DNA of 64,000 bases from Streptomyces sp. NBC_01408 (GCF_026340255.1 NZ_JAPEPJ010000001.1:3031001-3095000); one strand, 5' to 3'; shown: positions 52,053-60,667, numbered from the stretch's first letter. Translations and numbers: made by a program. The notes: generated from the sequence alone by a model not told the origin.

Positions 52053-53057
52053 CTAGGGGAGGGTAACGACCGTCGCGGCGTAGACGAGTCCCGCCCCGAA
52101 GCCGATGACGAGCGCGGTGTCGCCGCTCTTCGCCGCTCCGGTCGCCAGGAGCCGCTCCATAGCGAGCGGGATCGAGGCGGCCGAGGTGTTGCCGGTGGTC
52201 TCCACGTCACGGGCGACCGTGACGTGTTCCGGCAGCTTCAGAGTCTTCACCATCGAGTCGATGATCCGCATGTTTGCCTGGTGCGGAATGAAGACGTCCA
52301 GGTCGTCGACGGTGATCCCGGCGGCGTCGAGCGCCTGCTGGGCCACCTTGGCCATCTCGAAGACGGCCCAGCGGAAGACCGCCTGACCCTCCTGGGTGAT
52401 GGCCGGGAACTTCTCGCCGCCGTCCTTGCCGAGGTATTCGTCCCACGGCACGGTCTGCTTGATGGTGTCGGACTTGTCGCCCTCCGAACCCCACACGGTG
52501 GGGCCGATGGCCGGCTCGTCCGACGGGCCCACGACCACGGCGCCCGCACCGTCCCCGAACAGGAAGGCCGTCGCGCGGTCCTCCAGGTCGGTGAGGTCCG
52601 AGAGCCGCTCCACGCCGATCACGAGGACGTACTCGGCGGAACCTTCCACCACCAGGCCCTTGGCCAGCGTCAGTCCGTAACCGAAGCCGGCACAGCCCGC
52701 GGAGATGTCGAAGGCGGCCGGCTTGCCCGCGCCGATCCGGTGCGCGATCTCCGTCGCGACGGCCGGGGTCTGCTTGAAGTGCGAGACCGTCGAGACGATC
52801 ACGGCACCGATCTTCTCCGGGGCGACACCGGCGTCGGCCAGCGCCTTGCCCGAGGCTTCCACCGACATCGCGGCGACGGTCTCCTGGGCCGAGGCCCAGT
52901 GCCGGGTGGCGATGCCGGAGCGGGAACGGATCCACTCGTCGGACGAGTCGATCGTCTCGAGGATGACCTCGTTGGGCACCACACGGGTCGGGCGGTAGCC
53001 GCCGACGCCGAGGATGCGGGCGTACGGGGAGCCCTTGGCCGGCTTGATCTTGGACAT
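52053..53057 (-). CDS. fabH: Beta-ketoacyl-ACP synthase III
   Basis: A 334-residue initiating condensing enzyme. The Cys-His-Asn triad is visible: ISAGCAGFGYGL, FIPHQANMRI and TGNTSAASIP. In Streptomyces FabH accepts branched and straight short acyl-CoAs, setting the iso/anteiso pattern of membrane lipids. The ATG at 53057 is 19 bp after the fabD stop, preceded by GAAGGAG, indicating one operon. Confidence 0.97.
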   Translation of the reverse strand: MSKIKPAKGSPYARILGVGGYRPTRVVPNEVILETIDSSDEWIRSRSGIATRHWASAQETVAAMSVEASGKALADAGVAPEKIGAVIVSTVSHFKQTPAVATEIAHRIGAGKPAAFDISAGCAGFGYGLTLAKGLVVEGSAEYVLVIGVERLSDLTDLEDRATAFLFGDGAGAVVVGPSDEPAIGPTVWGSEGDKSDTIKQTVPWDEYLGKDGGEKFPAITQEGQAVFRWAVFEMAKVAQQALDAAGITVDDLDVFIPHQANMRIIDSMVKTLKLPEHVTVARDVETTGNTSAASIPLAMERLLATGAAKSGDTALVIGFGAGLVYAATVVTLP

Positions 53058-53076
53058 GCTGTGTGGGCTCCTTCTC

Positions 53077-54000
53077 TCAGGCCGCGTGCTCGGCGATGAG
53101 CGCCGCGGCCTTGTCGAGATCGTCCGGGGTCTTCAGGGCGACGCTCGGCACGCCCTTCAGGGCCCGCTTGGCCAGACCCGTCAGGGTCCCGCCGGGGCTG
53201 AGCTCGATGATCCCGGTGACGCCCAGCTCGCCGAACGTCTCCATGCACAGGTCCCAGCGGACGGGGTTCGCGACCTGGCCGACCAGACGGGCGACGACGT
53301 CGGCGCCCGTGGCCACGACCTGGCCGTCCTTGTTCGAGACGTACTTCAGCGCCGGGTCGGCCGGGGCGAGGGCCTCGGCGGCCTTCTCCAGCGTCGTGAC
53401 CGCGGGGGCCATGTGATGCGTGTGGAACGCGCCCGCGACCTTGAGGGCGACGACCTTCATGGTGCCTTCGGGCTTCTCGGCGACCAGCGCGGCGATCTGC
53501 TCCGCGGTGCCGGCAGCCACGATCTGGCCCGCGCCGTTGATGTTGGCCGGGGTCAGGCCCAGCTTCTCCAGGTGCGCGACCACCACGTCGGGGTCGCCGC
53601 CGAGGACCGCGGCCATGCCCGTCTCGGTGACGGCGGCGGCCTCGGCCATGCCCAGCCCGCGGGTGCGGACGAACGACAGGGCGTCGGCGTCGGACAGCAC
53701 CCCCGCGTAGGCGGCGGCGGTGATCTCGCCGACGCTGTGGCCCGCGACGGCACCGAAGGCCGTACGGGGGCCGAGCGCGGCGGCCGACAGCAGACCGGCG
53801 GCGACCAGCAGCGGCTGGGCCACGGCCGTGTCGCGGATCTCGTCGGCGTCGGCGTGCGTGCCGTAGTGGGCAAGGTCGAGCCCGATGGCGTCGGACCAGG
53901 CGGCGACGCGGTCAGCGGCACCGGGGAGGTCGAGCCAGGGAGTCAGGAAGCCAGGCGTCTGGGCGCCTTGGCCGGGAGCGACGAGTACGAGCACCCTCAC
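53077..54000 (-). CDS. fabD: Malonyl-CoA:ACP transacylase
   Basis: A 307-residue acyltransferase that loads malonate on ACP. The N-terminal LVLVAPGQGAQTPGFL and the nucleophile AVAGHSVGEITAAAYAG (Ser) identify it. The second catalytic His is in GAFHTHHMAPA. The GTG at 54000 is taken as start. First gene of the operon; its promoter lies in the 80 bp below the fasR stop and has a candidate FasR site. Confidence 0.96.
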   Translation of the reverse strand: MRVLVLVAPGQGAQTPGFLTPWLDLPGAADRVAAWSDAIGLDLAHYGTHADADEIRDTAVAQPLLVAAGLLSAAALGPRTAFGAVAGHSVGEITAAAYAGVLSDADALSFVRTRGLGMAEAAAVTETGMAAVLGGDPDVVVAHLEKLGLTPANINGAGQIVAAGTAEQIAALVAEKPEGTMKVVALKVAGAFHTHHMAPAVTTLEKAAEALAPADPALKYVSNKDGQVVATGADVVARLVGQVANPVRWDLCMETFGELGVTGIIELSPGGTLTGLAKRALKGVPSVALKTPDDLDKAAALIAEHAA

Positions 54001-54062
54001 ACTCTCTCTTGTGGATGGTTCCTGCCGCCCGTGGGGACAGGGACCAAGAACGGCCGGGGTAA

Positions 54063-54079
54063 TTGTTGATGTCCGACAA
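54063..54079 (-). promoter_or_regulatory. Candidate FasR binding site in the fabD promoter
   Basis: On the minus strand TTTTGTCGGACATCAACAAT holds an inverted repeat TTGT-n9-ACAA. It lies 63-79 bp upstream of the fabD start, immediately after the fasR stop codon. FasR is known to activate fabD transcription by binding this promoter in S. coelicolor; that this is the actual site is inferred from position and symmetry. Confidence 0.5.
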
Positions 54080-54083
54080 AAGT

Positions 54084-55301
54084 CTAGGACTGCGGATCTC
54101 CGTCGGCCAGACGCCCGAGGATCAGGGCGATCCGCAGAGTGAAGGCCGAACGGACGTCAGAAGGTGACCAGCCGGTGACGTCGGTCACACGTCGCAGCCG
54201 GTAGCGCACCGTATTGGGGTGCACGAACAGCATCCGGGCGGCCCCTTCCAGACTGCTCGCCTGCTCCAGATACACGCTCAGCGTCTCAAGCAAAGCTGAG
54301 CCCGCTTCTTCAAGCGGTCTGTAGATCTCCTCTACCAACTGCTCCCGCGCAGCCGGATCCGAGGCGATCGCGCGCTCCGGCAGGAGATCGTCTGCCAGAA
54401 CCGGCCGCGGCGCGTCCTGCCACGCCGTGCACGCCTTCAGCCCGGCCGCGGCCGCCTGCGCCGACTTCGTCGCGTTCAACAGGTCGGGCACCACCGGACC
54501 GGCCACCACCGGACCCGCCGCGAACGGCCCGATCAGGGACTTCGCCACCTGCATCGGATTGTCGCTGCCGCCCGCGATCACGACGAGACGGTCCCCGAGC
54601 ACACCCGTCAGCACCTGGAGCTTGTGGTGCCGGGCCGCCCGCCGGATCGCCTCGACCGTCAGCTCGCTGTCGCCCTCCGGCGCGGTACCGAGGACCACGC
54701 ACACGTGCTCCGGCGAGTTCCAGCCCAGCGCCGCGGCCCGCGACAGCGCGCCCTCGTCGGCCTCCCCGGACAGCACCGCGTTGACGACGAGGGACTCCAG
54801 CCGGGCGTCCCACGCCCCGCGCGCCTCGGCGGCCTGCGCGTACACCTGGGCGGTCGCGAAGGCGATCTCCCGGGCGTACACCAGCAGCGCCTCGCGCAGG
54901 ATCTGCTCGTCGCCCGGGGCCGCCACCTCGTCGATCGCGGTCTCCATGACCTCGATCGTGGTGCGGACCATCTCCACCGTCTGGCGCAGCGTGATCGCCC
55001 GGGTCAGCTCCCGAGGAGCCGTCCCGAACACGTCGGTCGAGATCGCCTGCGGGGTCTCCGGGTGCCGGAACCACTCCGTGAACGCGGCGATGCCGGCCTG
55101 CGCGACCAGGCCGATCCAGGACCGGTTCTCCGGGGGCATCGCCCGGTACCACGGCAGGGTCTCGTCCATCCGCGCGATCGCGTTCGCCGCGAGCCGGCCG
55201 GAGGACTTCTCCAGGCGGCGCAGCGTCGCGGTGTGCGGATGGGCGGGAGCGGGATGCGCGGCGTGTGTCGCGGGGGAATGCTCACGTTCGGGTTGAGGCA
55301 C
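54084..55301 (-). CDS. fasR: PucR/CdaR-type activator of fatty acid synthesis, FasR
   Basis: A protein of about 405 residues. The C-terminal PucR-type helix-turn-helix is SLEGAARMLFVHPNTVRYRL followed by RRVTDVTGWSPSDVRSAF. The middle is a GGDEF-like/CdaR domain (VCVVLGTAPEGDSELTVEAI). Position directly upstream of fabD on the same strand is that of FasR, the acyl-CoA-responsive activator in Streptomyces. The GTG at 55301 is the most likely start, although no strong ribosome site is seen; MDETLPWY at about residue 40 is an alternative. Confidence 0.88.
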   Translation of the reverse strand: MPQPEREHSPATHAAHPAPAHPHTATLRRLEKSSGRLAANAIARMDETLPWYRAMPPENRSWIGLVAQAGIAAFTEWFRHPETPQAISTDVFGTAPRELTRAITLRQTVEMVRTTIEVMETAIDEVAAPGDEQILREALLVYAREIAFATAQVYAQAAEARGAWDARLESLVVNAVLSGEADEGALSRAAALGWNSPEHVCVVLGTAPEGDSELTVEAIRRAARHHKLQVLTGVLGDRLVVIAGGSDNPMQVAKSLIGPFAAGPVVAGPVVPDLLNATKSAQAAAAGLKACTAWQDAPRPVLADDLLPERAIASDPAAREQLVEEIYRPLEEAGSALLETLSVYLEQASSLEGAARMLFVHPNTVRYRLRRVTDVTGWSPSDVRSAFTLRIALILGRLADGDPQS

Positions 55302-55370
55302 GTGACAAGACTGCCTTATCGGGACGGCTGCGCGGAGTCCGGTCTCACCACCGGGGCTACCGTGGCCTCC

Positions 55371-56024
55371 ATGATTGATGTACGCCGAGGCGCCGACCGG
55401 TACGAGGGCGGGGATCCGGCGACCGGGATCACCACCCGGCACGCCTTCTCCTTCGGGTCGTTCTACGACCCCGACAACCTGCGCTTCGGCCCCGTCCTGG
55501 CCTGCAACGAGGAGACCCTCGCCCCCGGCTCCGGCTTCGACGAGCACCCCCACAGCCACACCGAGATCGTGACCTGGGTCGTCGAGGGCGAGCTCACCCA
55601 CAAGGACAGCACCGGGCGGACCGGCCTGGTACGGGCCGGGGACGTACAGCGGCTCAGCGCCGGATCCGGGGCCCGGCACGTGGAGCGCAACGACGGCGTC
55701 GGCCGGCTGCGCTTCGTCCAGATGTGGCTCGCGCCGCTCGCCCCGGGCGGGGAGCCCTCGTACGAGGTGGTCCCGGAGATCTCCGACGCCGCGCCCTACG
55801 AGCTCCCGGCGGCCGGAGCCGTCCTGCACGTGCGGCGGCCCGGCGCGGGCGAGCGGGTCCCCGTACCGGCCGCGGAGCGGGTCTACCTGCACGTGGTGCG
55901 GGGGGACCTGCGCCTGGACGGGGAGGAGCTGGGACCCGGGGACTCGGTGCGCATCACCGGCGAACGGGACCTGGAGATCACCGCCGGGTCCCCGGGGGAA
56001 GTGCTGATCTGGGAACTGCCTTAG
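55371..56024 (+). CDS. Pirin family bicupin protein
   Basis: A 217-residue pirin-like protein. The N-terminal cupin holds metal ligands in GFDEHPHSHTEIVTWVVEGE (His, His, Glu) and a following His in GARHVERN. The C-terminal cupin is degenerate (VYLHVVRGDLRLDGEELGPG). Some pirins are quercetinases or cofactors; the function here is unknown. The ATG at 55371 is divergent from fasR with a 69-bp gap and probably leaderless. Confidence 0.88.
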   Translation: MIDVRRGADRYEGGDPATGITTRHAFSFGSFYDPDNLRFGPVLACNEETLAPGSGFDEHPHSHTEIVTWVVEGELTHKDSTGRTGLVRAGDVQRLSAGSGARHVERNDGVGRLRFVQMWLAPLAPGGEPSYEVVPEISDAAPYELPAAGAVLHVRRPGAGERVPVPAAERVYLHVVRGDLRLDGEELGPGDSVRITGERDLEITAGSPGEVLIWELP

Positions 56025-56037
56025 GGGGCACCCCCTA
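56022..56037. terminator. Mini-palindrome joining two convergent stop codons
   Basis: The 16-base sequence TAGGGGGCACCCCCTA is palindromic. Its left TAG is the pirin stop and its right CTA is the complement of the serine hydrolase stop. It is too short in the loop for a simple hairpin but repeats the symmetry seen at other convergent gene ends in this window. Confidence 0.55.
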
Positions 56038-56880
56038 GCCCGCGGCCAGTTCCGCCAGGACCGCGTCGGTGAAGGGGGGCCAGGCCTCGACGGCCCACGG
56101 CCCGAAAGCGCGGTCCGTCAACGCCACGCACGCGGCGCGCGCGTCCGGGTCCACCCACAGGAAGGTGCCGGACTGGCCGAAGTGGCCGAAGGTGCGCGGC
56201 GAGGACGAGCTGCCCGTCCAGTGCGGGGACTTGCCGTCGCGGATCTCCAGGCCGAGCCCCCAGTCGTTGGGGGACTGGTGCCCGTAGCCGGGCAGGACGC
56301 CCTTGAGGCCGGGGTGCACTACGCCGGTGGCCTCGGCGACCGTGCGGACGTCGAGCAGCCGGGGCGCCTGGAGTTCGGCGGCGAACCGTACGAGGTCGCG
56401 GACGGTGGAGACGCCGTCCTTGGCGGGCGAGCCCTCCAGGGCGGAGGAGGTCATGCCCAGCGGCTCGAAGACGGCCTGGTGCAGGTACTCCGCGAAGGGG
56501 ATCCCGGTCGCCTTGGCGATGTGGTCGCCGAGCTCCTCGAAACCGGCGTTCGAGTACAGCCGGCGCTGCCCGGGCGGGGCGGTGACCCGGTGCTCGTCGA
56601 AGGCCAGGCCGCTGGTGTGCGCCAGCAGGTGACGGACCGTCGAGCCCTCGGGCCCGGCCGGTTCGTCCAGCTCGATCGCGCCTTCCTCGTACGCGACGAG
56701 GGCGGCGTACGCGGCGAGCGGCTTGGTGACCGAGGCCAGCGGGAAGCGCCGGTCGACGGGCCCGTGGGAGCCGGCCAGGCTGCCGTCGGCGCGCACGACG
56801 GCAGCCGCGGCCGCCGGTACCGGCCAGGTCTCGATGATCCGCAGGCTTTCCATGCCGTTGACGGCCTCCATGCTCTCCAT
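56035..56880 (-). CDS. Serine hydrolase, class C beta-lactamase fold
   Basis: A 281-residue penicillin-binding-protein-like hydrolase without a signal peptide. The SxxK motif is in PLASVTKPLAAYAALV and the YxN motif in RRLYSNAGFEELG; the third motif is probably HFGQSGTFLWV. Members include esterases and D-aminopeptidases; resistance to beta-lactams should not be assumed. The ATG at 56880 or the one at 56853 (with GGAGG ten bases upstream) may be the start. It is divergent from the MerR gene and shares its promoter region. Confidence 0.85.
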   Translation of the reverse strand: MESMEAVNGMESLRIIETWPVPAAAAAVVRADGSLAGSHGPVDRRFPLASVTKPLAAYAALVAYEEGAIELDEPAGPEGSTVRHLLAHTSGLAFDEHRVTAPPGQRRLYSNAGFEELGDHIAKATGIPFAEYLHQAVFEPLGMTSSALEGSPAKDGVSTVRDLVRFAAELQAPRLLDVRTVAEATGVVHPGLKGVLPGYGHQSPNDWGLGLEIRDGKSPHWTGSSSSPRTFGHFGQSGTFLWVDPDARAACVALTDRAFGPWAVEAWPPFTDAVLAELAAG

Positions 56881-56894
56881 GCGGCCGAGCCTAC

Positions 56895-56925
56895 TTGCTT
56901 GGAGTGCGCTCCAAGGTTTTAGCGT
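56895..56925 (+). promoter_or_regulatory. MerR-type promoter with 19-bp spacer and operator
   Basis: A -35-like TTGCTT (56895-56900) and -10-like TAGCGT (56920-56925) are 19 bp apart, the long spacer typical of MerR-regulated promoters. The palindrome CTTGGAG-TGCG-CTCCAAG (56898-56915) lies in the spacer. The -10 ends six bases before the ATG, so the transcript should be leaderless. Autoregulation by the adjacent MerR protein is the natural reading. Confidence 0.75.
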
Positions 56926-56931
56926 GGGGCC

Positions 56932-57330
56932 ATGAGCCAGAGCCTGACGCAGACGCGGTACACGATCAGCGAGGTCGAGGCCCGGACCGGTCTGACCCAG
57001 CACACCCTGCGCTGGTACGAGCGGATCGGCCTGCTGCCGCAGGTGGGCCGCTCCCACTCCGGCCAGCGCCGCTTCAGCGACCAGGACCTGCACTGGCTCG
57101 CCTTCGTGGGCAAGCTGCGCGCCACCGGGATGTCGGTGGCGGACATGGTCCGGTACGCGGAGCTGGTGCGCGCGGGTGAGCACACCGTCGACGAGCGCCG
57201 CGAGCTCCTGGAGCGGACGCGGCGCGACGTGCGGGCGCGGCTGGCGGAGCTGACGGACGCGCTCGCCGTACTGGACTACAAGATCGGCACGTACGGGAGG
57301 AACACCTGCCCGGGTCCGGCGCGGCCCTGA
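56932..57330 (+). CDS. MerR family transcriptional regulator
   Basis: A 132-residue regulator. The N-terminal MerR helix-turn-helix is RYTISEVEARTGLTQHTLRW followed by YERIGLLPQVGRS, and the second half is a coiled-coil dimerisation helix (ERRELLERTRRDVRARLAEL). No metal-binding cysteine pair is seen, so it likely senses an organic compound or stress; the one Cys (NTCPGPARP) is at the end. The ATG at 56932 has no ribosome site and fits a leaderless mRNA. Its 3' end begins an 18-base direct repeat (57323-57364). Confidence 0.9.
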   Translation: MSQSLTQTRYTISEVEARTGLTQHTLRWYERIGLLPQVGRSHSGQRRFSDQDLHWLAFVGKLRATGMSVADMVRYAELVRAGEHTVDERRELLERTRRDVRARLAELTDALAVLDYKIGTYGRNTCPGPARP

Positions 57331-57364
57331 CCGGGGCAGGACGCCTGGCCCTGACCGGGGCAGG
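57323..57364 (+). repeat. Direct repeat at the end of the MerR gene
   Basis: GGCCCTGACCGGGGCAGG occurs at 57323 and 57347, a period of 24. The first copy includes the MerR stop codon. It lies in the short gap before the convergent DUF4429 gene. Confidence 0.7.
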
Positions 57365-57378
57365 GCACCCCTACGGGC

Positions 57379-58227
57379 TCAGGCGTCGGCCGCGGAGCTG
57401 AACCGGGCCCGCAGGGCCGCGTACTCGGCGTCCGTCAGCAGCCCCGCGCCGTGCAGCTCGCTCAGGTGCCGCAGGCGGTCGTCGCCGGCGCGGGGCCCGG
57501 GGACCGATGCGACCGGGGCGCGGCCGCGCAGGGCGGCGAGGACGGCCGCGGCGAACGGCAGCGACTCGTGCACGGCCCCGTAGCCCACCCGGAAGACCGC
57601 CGTGGCGAGGTCGTGGTCCGGGCGGAGGTCGGCGCCGCTCTGCCGGGGCTCGTGCGGCAGCAGCCGCAGGTGGCCGCCGGGGCCCTCCGGGGAGCACCAC
57701 TCGATCCCGCTGAGGGCGGTCAGCGGGTAACGCTGGTCGCCCGCCTTCCACTTGGTGCTGGTGGCGCCGGTGCGGGACCAGCGGAAGGTGACCGCCGTGC
57801 CGTCGAATTCCAGCCGCGCGTCGTACGCCTTCAGGTGGACCGGCGGCTGCGGGGCCTCGACCAGGAAGCGCCCGGCCGGTTCGGCGGCGTCCGGCGCGAG
57901 GCGGGAGCGCAGCGCGTCGGCGAAGGAGGCGGCTTGCGCGGCCCGTTCGCCCGGCAGCACCAGCCGGTACGGGTCGCAGGCCTCCTTCAACTGCCCTGCG
58001 GCGGCCTCCATCAGCGGATCGGCCCCCGGCCGCGGGGTGGCGCGCAGCACCACCGTGTCCCGCTTCCCCGGGGTCAGGTCCACCCCGCACACCGCTTCCA
58101 GGGGAATCCGGCGCGAGCCCAGCGCCTGCCAGACTCTTGGCGTTCGCATCCCCCGTGCGAAGCGGATGAGCACCGAGTCCGAGTCGAACTCCCAGACGGC
58201 ATGGTTTCCGGCCAGTACGTCACCCAT
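57379..58227 (-). CDS. DUF4429 protein with a SHOCT-like C-terminus
   Basis: A 282-residue soluble protein. Two similar halves begin AVWEFDSDSVLIRFARG and ARLEFDGTAVTFRWSRTG, as in DUF4429 proteins with a repeated PH-like domain. The last 30 residues (LRHLSELHGAGLLTDAEYAA) are a SHOCT motif, a short helical tag found at protein ends. Function unknown. The ATG at 58227 (MGDVLAGNHAVWEF) is preferred over the ATG nine bases upstream because it matches the usual family start. Confidence 0.85.
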   Translation of the reverse strand: MGDVLAGNHAVWEFDSDSVLIRFARGMRTPRVWQALGSRRIPLEAVCGVDLTPGKRDTVVLRATPRPGADPLMEAAAGQLKEACDPYRLVLPGERAAQAASFADALRSRLAPDAAEPAGRFLVEAPQPPVHLKAYDARLEFDGTAVTFRWSRTGATSTKWKAGDQRYPLTALSGIEWCSPEGPGGHLRLLPHEPRQSGADLRPDHDLATAVFRVGYGAVHESLPFAAAVLAALRGRAPVASVPGPRAGDDRLRHLSELHGAGLLTDAEYAALRARFSSAADA

Positions 58228-58301
58228 GCGGCTCATGGTAAACGGCGGTGGCCCCGTGCGTCCCCCTCGCTGCGGTGCCCGTTTCCGGGTCTCTACGCGC
58301 G

Positions 58302-59540
58302 TCAGTTCCCTGCTGTGCCGGAGATTCCACGGCGGCAGGTGTCCTCCGCGTCCGCGCAGACCACGGAACCGAATGCGCCGGTTCCGATCTTGGCGAGGTT
58401 GTCCAGCGCGCCGGTGCCTGGCGCGAAATAGCCGGTGTGGCTCTTGGCGCCGGCCGAGGACAGCAGCCGCGCGCCGAACTCCGGGGACACCGGATCCGCG
58501 CCGTGGCCCAGCCCGCCGACCTCCAGGTGCGGTACGTCCTCGATCCAGTCACCCTCGTCGCGCATCGCCCACACCCGGGCCGAGGTGCCCAGGTCGTCGG
58601 CGCTCTCCGCGCGCATGCCGGGGCTGCCCGCCACCGCCAGGTCCGTGACCCGGTCCGGCAGCTCGTGCGCGGCGACCCCGCACACCACCGAGCCGTAGCT
58701 GTGGCAGAACAGCGCCACGCGCGAGTCCCCGGGCAGGGATACGGCCAGCGACCTCAGCCGGGCGGCGCCCTCGACGGCCATCCGGCCGGTGGCCGCGTCC
58801 ATGCCCACCCCGGTGGGCGCGGTGTAGCCGGCCCAGGCGATGACCGCGGTCCGGGCGTCCGGCGAGGCCGCGCGCTGGGCCTCGTACAGGGACCGGGCCA
58901 TGCCGACGGGGGCGGTGAAACGGCGCTGGGTGCGCTCGAAGGTGATGAGGTCGGTGTCGACGCCGGGGACGATCACCGAGACCCGGTGGGCCCGTTCGAG
59001 GTCGCCGAAGACCTCGGCGACGAGGCCGCCGCCGGTGGGGTCGAAGGCGAGGATCTGCCGGCCGGGCTCGGCGAGGGACGCGAAGCGGTGGGCGCGGCGG
59101 GACGCCATGGAGCGGTCGGCCGGGGTCAGCGCGACGTCCCGGCTGCGGGCGTCCTCGATCAGGCCGGCCTGCTCCAGGCCGTGCAGGTTGGCCCGGTAGC
59201 GGGTGGACACGGGGGTCCCCTCCAGGTTGCCCACGACGAACGGGTAGCCGTCGGCGAGGCGGGCCCGCTGGGCGCCGTCGAGTCCGGCGAAGAAGCGGGC
59301 CACCGTACGCACGGGGGCGTCGGCGGGCGGTACCGGGCGGCCGTTGATCCGGGCCGAGGCCCAGGCGGTGAGGGCGGCGGCGCGCAGGGGGGTGCCGGCC
59401 TCGGGGCGGTGCACGGCGGTCCAGCCGGTGGTCGCCAGCATGACGAAGACCACCGCGAGCGCGAGCAGGGTGCGCAGGGCGGCGGGGTGTCGCGGGACGG
59501 CTTCGGGAGCGGGGGGGAGGGCAGGGCCGGGCAGGTTCAC
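58302..59540 (-). CDS. Membrane-anchored alpha/beta hydrolase, DUF1023
   Basis: A 412-residue protein with one N-terminal membrane segment (LLALAVVFVMLATTGW) and a large extracytoplasmic DUF1023 domain. The nucleophile elbow is VALFCHSYGSVVCG, preceded by VIVPGVDTDLITFER and AVIAWAGYTAP. This actinobacterial family is assumed to be esterases or amidases of the envelope, without a known substrate. The start is the GTG at 59540. Confidence 0.85.
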   Translation of the reverse strand: MNLPGPALPPAPEAVPRHPAALRTLLALAVVFVMLATTGWTAVHRPEAGTPLRAAALTAWASARINGRPVPPADAPVRTVARFFAGLDGAQRARLADGYPFVVGNLEGTPVSTRYRANLHGLEQAGLIEDARSRDVALTPADRSMASRRAHRFASLAEPGRQILAFDPTGGGLVAEVFGDLERAHRVSVIVPGVDTDLITFERTQRRFTAPVGMARSLYEAQRAASPDARTAVIAWAGYTAPTGVGMDAATGRMAVEGAARLRSLAVSLPGDSRVALFCHSYGSVVCGVAAHELPDRVTDLAVAGSPGMRAESADDLGTSARVWAMRDEGDWIEDVPHLEVGGLGHGADPVSPEFGARLLSSAGAKSHTGYFAPGTGALDNLAKIGTGAFGSVVCADAEDTCRRGISGTAGN

Positions 59541-59668
59541 TGGGACCAGCGTAGGAGACCTCCCGGCCTGACGGCACGCCGGGTGACACGCCTCACGGCC
59601 GGCCGCCGGCTCCGGCGGAGCCGAACCCGGCCTCGCGGAGCCGAACCCAACATCGCGGAGCCATCCTC

Positions 59669-59855
59669 AGCCTCGCCGGCGTTTGAGGCGCGGGTCCGGG
59701 CAGAGCCCGGTGTCCGGCGGAACCGGGTTTCCCGGGGCTCCGCCCCAGACCCCGCGCCTCAAACGCCGGCGAGGCTGGTTCGGCTTCGGTCATGCCTCAA
59801 ACGCCGGCGAGGCTGGTTCGGCTTCGGTCGCGCCTCAAACGCCGGCGAGGCGGGC
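59669..59855. repeat. Streptomyces palindromic repeat with 38-bp tandem copies
   Basis: A block starting CAGCCTCGCCGGCGTTTGAG (59669) has its complement at 59751-59776, enclosing a GC-rich core with CCCGGGGCTCCGCCCCAGAC. From 59756 the unit GCCTCAAACGCCGGCGAGGC recurs at 59794 and 59832, a period of 38 bases with TGGTTCGGCTTCGGTC as linker. Similar sequences at 59605-59665 (GCGGAGCCGAACCC) are in the opposite direction. GCCTCAAACGCCGGCGAGGC is a very common Streptomyces intergenic repeat. The gap 59541-59874 contains no gene. Confidence 0.85.
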
Positions 59856-59874
59856 GGGCGGGCCAAGGCCGGGG

Positions 59875-60564
59875 TCAGGCCGGGTGGTTCCGGGCCGGGC
59901 CCGCGGCAGGCGTACGGCTCCAGTCCTCCGCCAGCGCCGGGCCGATCTGGTCCATGTACGCCTCGGTCATCCGGCGGATCGCGTCCACGCTCGCGTCCTC
60001 GCCCTGCCCCCAGAGCCGTCCGGTGACGCGCATCACCCCGGAGAAGGCGGCGACGGCCACCCGCGGCCGGGGGTCACTGTCCACGTCGAGGCCCTCCCGG
60101 GCCGCGATCAGCCGGGCGATCCGCTCCTCCAGCTCGGTGGAGCGGCGCAGGTGCACGGCCAGCAGGGCCGGGGTCGACTCGATGAGCTGGTAGCTGCGCA
60201 TGTAGAGGTCGACGGGCACCACCTCGGAGATGGCCTCCTCGACGGTGTCCCAGGCGGCGAGCACGGCGTTGCGCATCGCCTCCAGCGGGCCCTCGGCGGC
60301 CGGCCGGGAGCCGAGCTCGGCGAAGAAGTGGGACTCGACCAGTTCCTGGACGGCGAAGGCGACCTCCTCCTTGTTGGCGAAGTAGCGGAAGAAGGTGCGC
60401 TGGGAGACGTTCACGGCGTCGGTGATCTCGTCGACGGTGGTCTGCTCGTACCCCTGGGAGATGAACAGGAGCAGGGCGGCGCGCAGCAGGGCGTCCCGGG
60501 TGCGCCGCTTCTTGCGTTCGCGCAGTCCGGTCGCCCGGCCCTCCGCCGGCCGCTCGTCGGTCAT
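59875..60564 (-). CDS. TetR family regulator of the adjacent DHA2 exporter
   Basis: A 229-residue TetR protein. The DNA-binding domain is RTRDALLRAALLLFISQGYE then TTVDEITDAVNVSQRTFFRY FANKEE (split here), with the classic FFRYFANKEEV. The ligand domain resembles those of actinobacterial efflux repressors. The ATG at 60564 gives MTDERPAEGRATGLRERKKR; the in-frame upstream extension covers the operator region and is rejected. It is divergent from the MFS exporter and most likely represses it. Confidence 0.9.
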   Translation of the reverse strand: MTDERPAEGRATGLRERKKRRTRDALLRAALLLFISQGYEQTTVDEITDAVNVSQRTFFRYFANKEEVAFAVQELVESHFFAELGSRPAAEGPLEAMRNAVLAAWDTVEEAISEVVPVDLYMRSYQLIESTPALLAVHLRRSTELEERIARLIAAREGLDVDSDPRPRVAVAAFSGVMRVTGRLWGQGEDASVDAIRRMTEAYMDQIGPALAEDWSRTPAAGPARNHPA

Positions 60565-60667
60565 CACCGTGGGGTCCTTCCTGAGGTTGCCGCTCCGCAT
60601 CCGGAGCAGGGTCCGGCTCCGAGGCCGATCTGACGCTGAGTGAGCGGTCAGGGTACCTGTGACCGAC

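Noticed and set aside
59756..59855. Regular 38-base period repeats as a possible CRISPR array
   Set aside because: Linkers between copies are the same sequence rather than unique spacers, there are only three copies, no cas genes occur in the window, and the unit is a common Streptomyces intergenic repeat.
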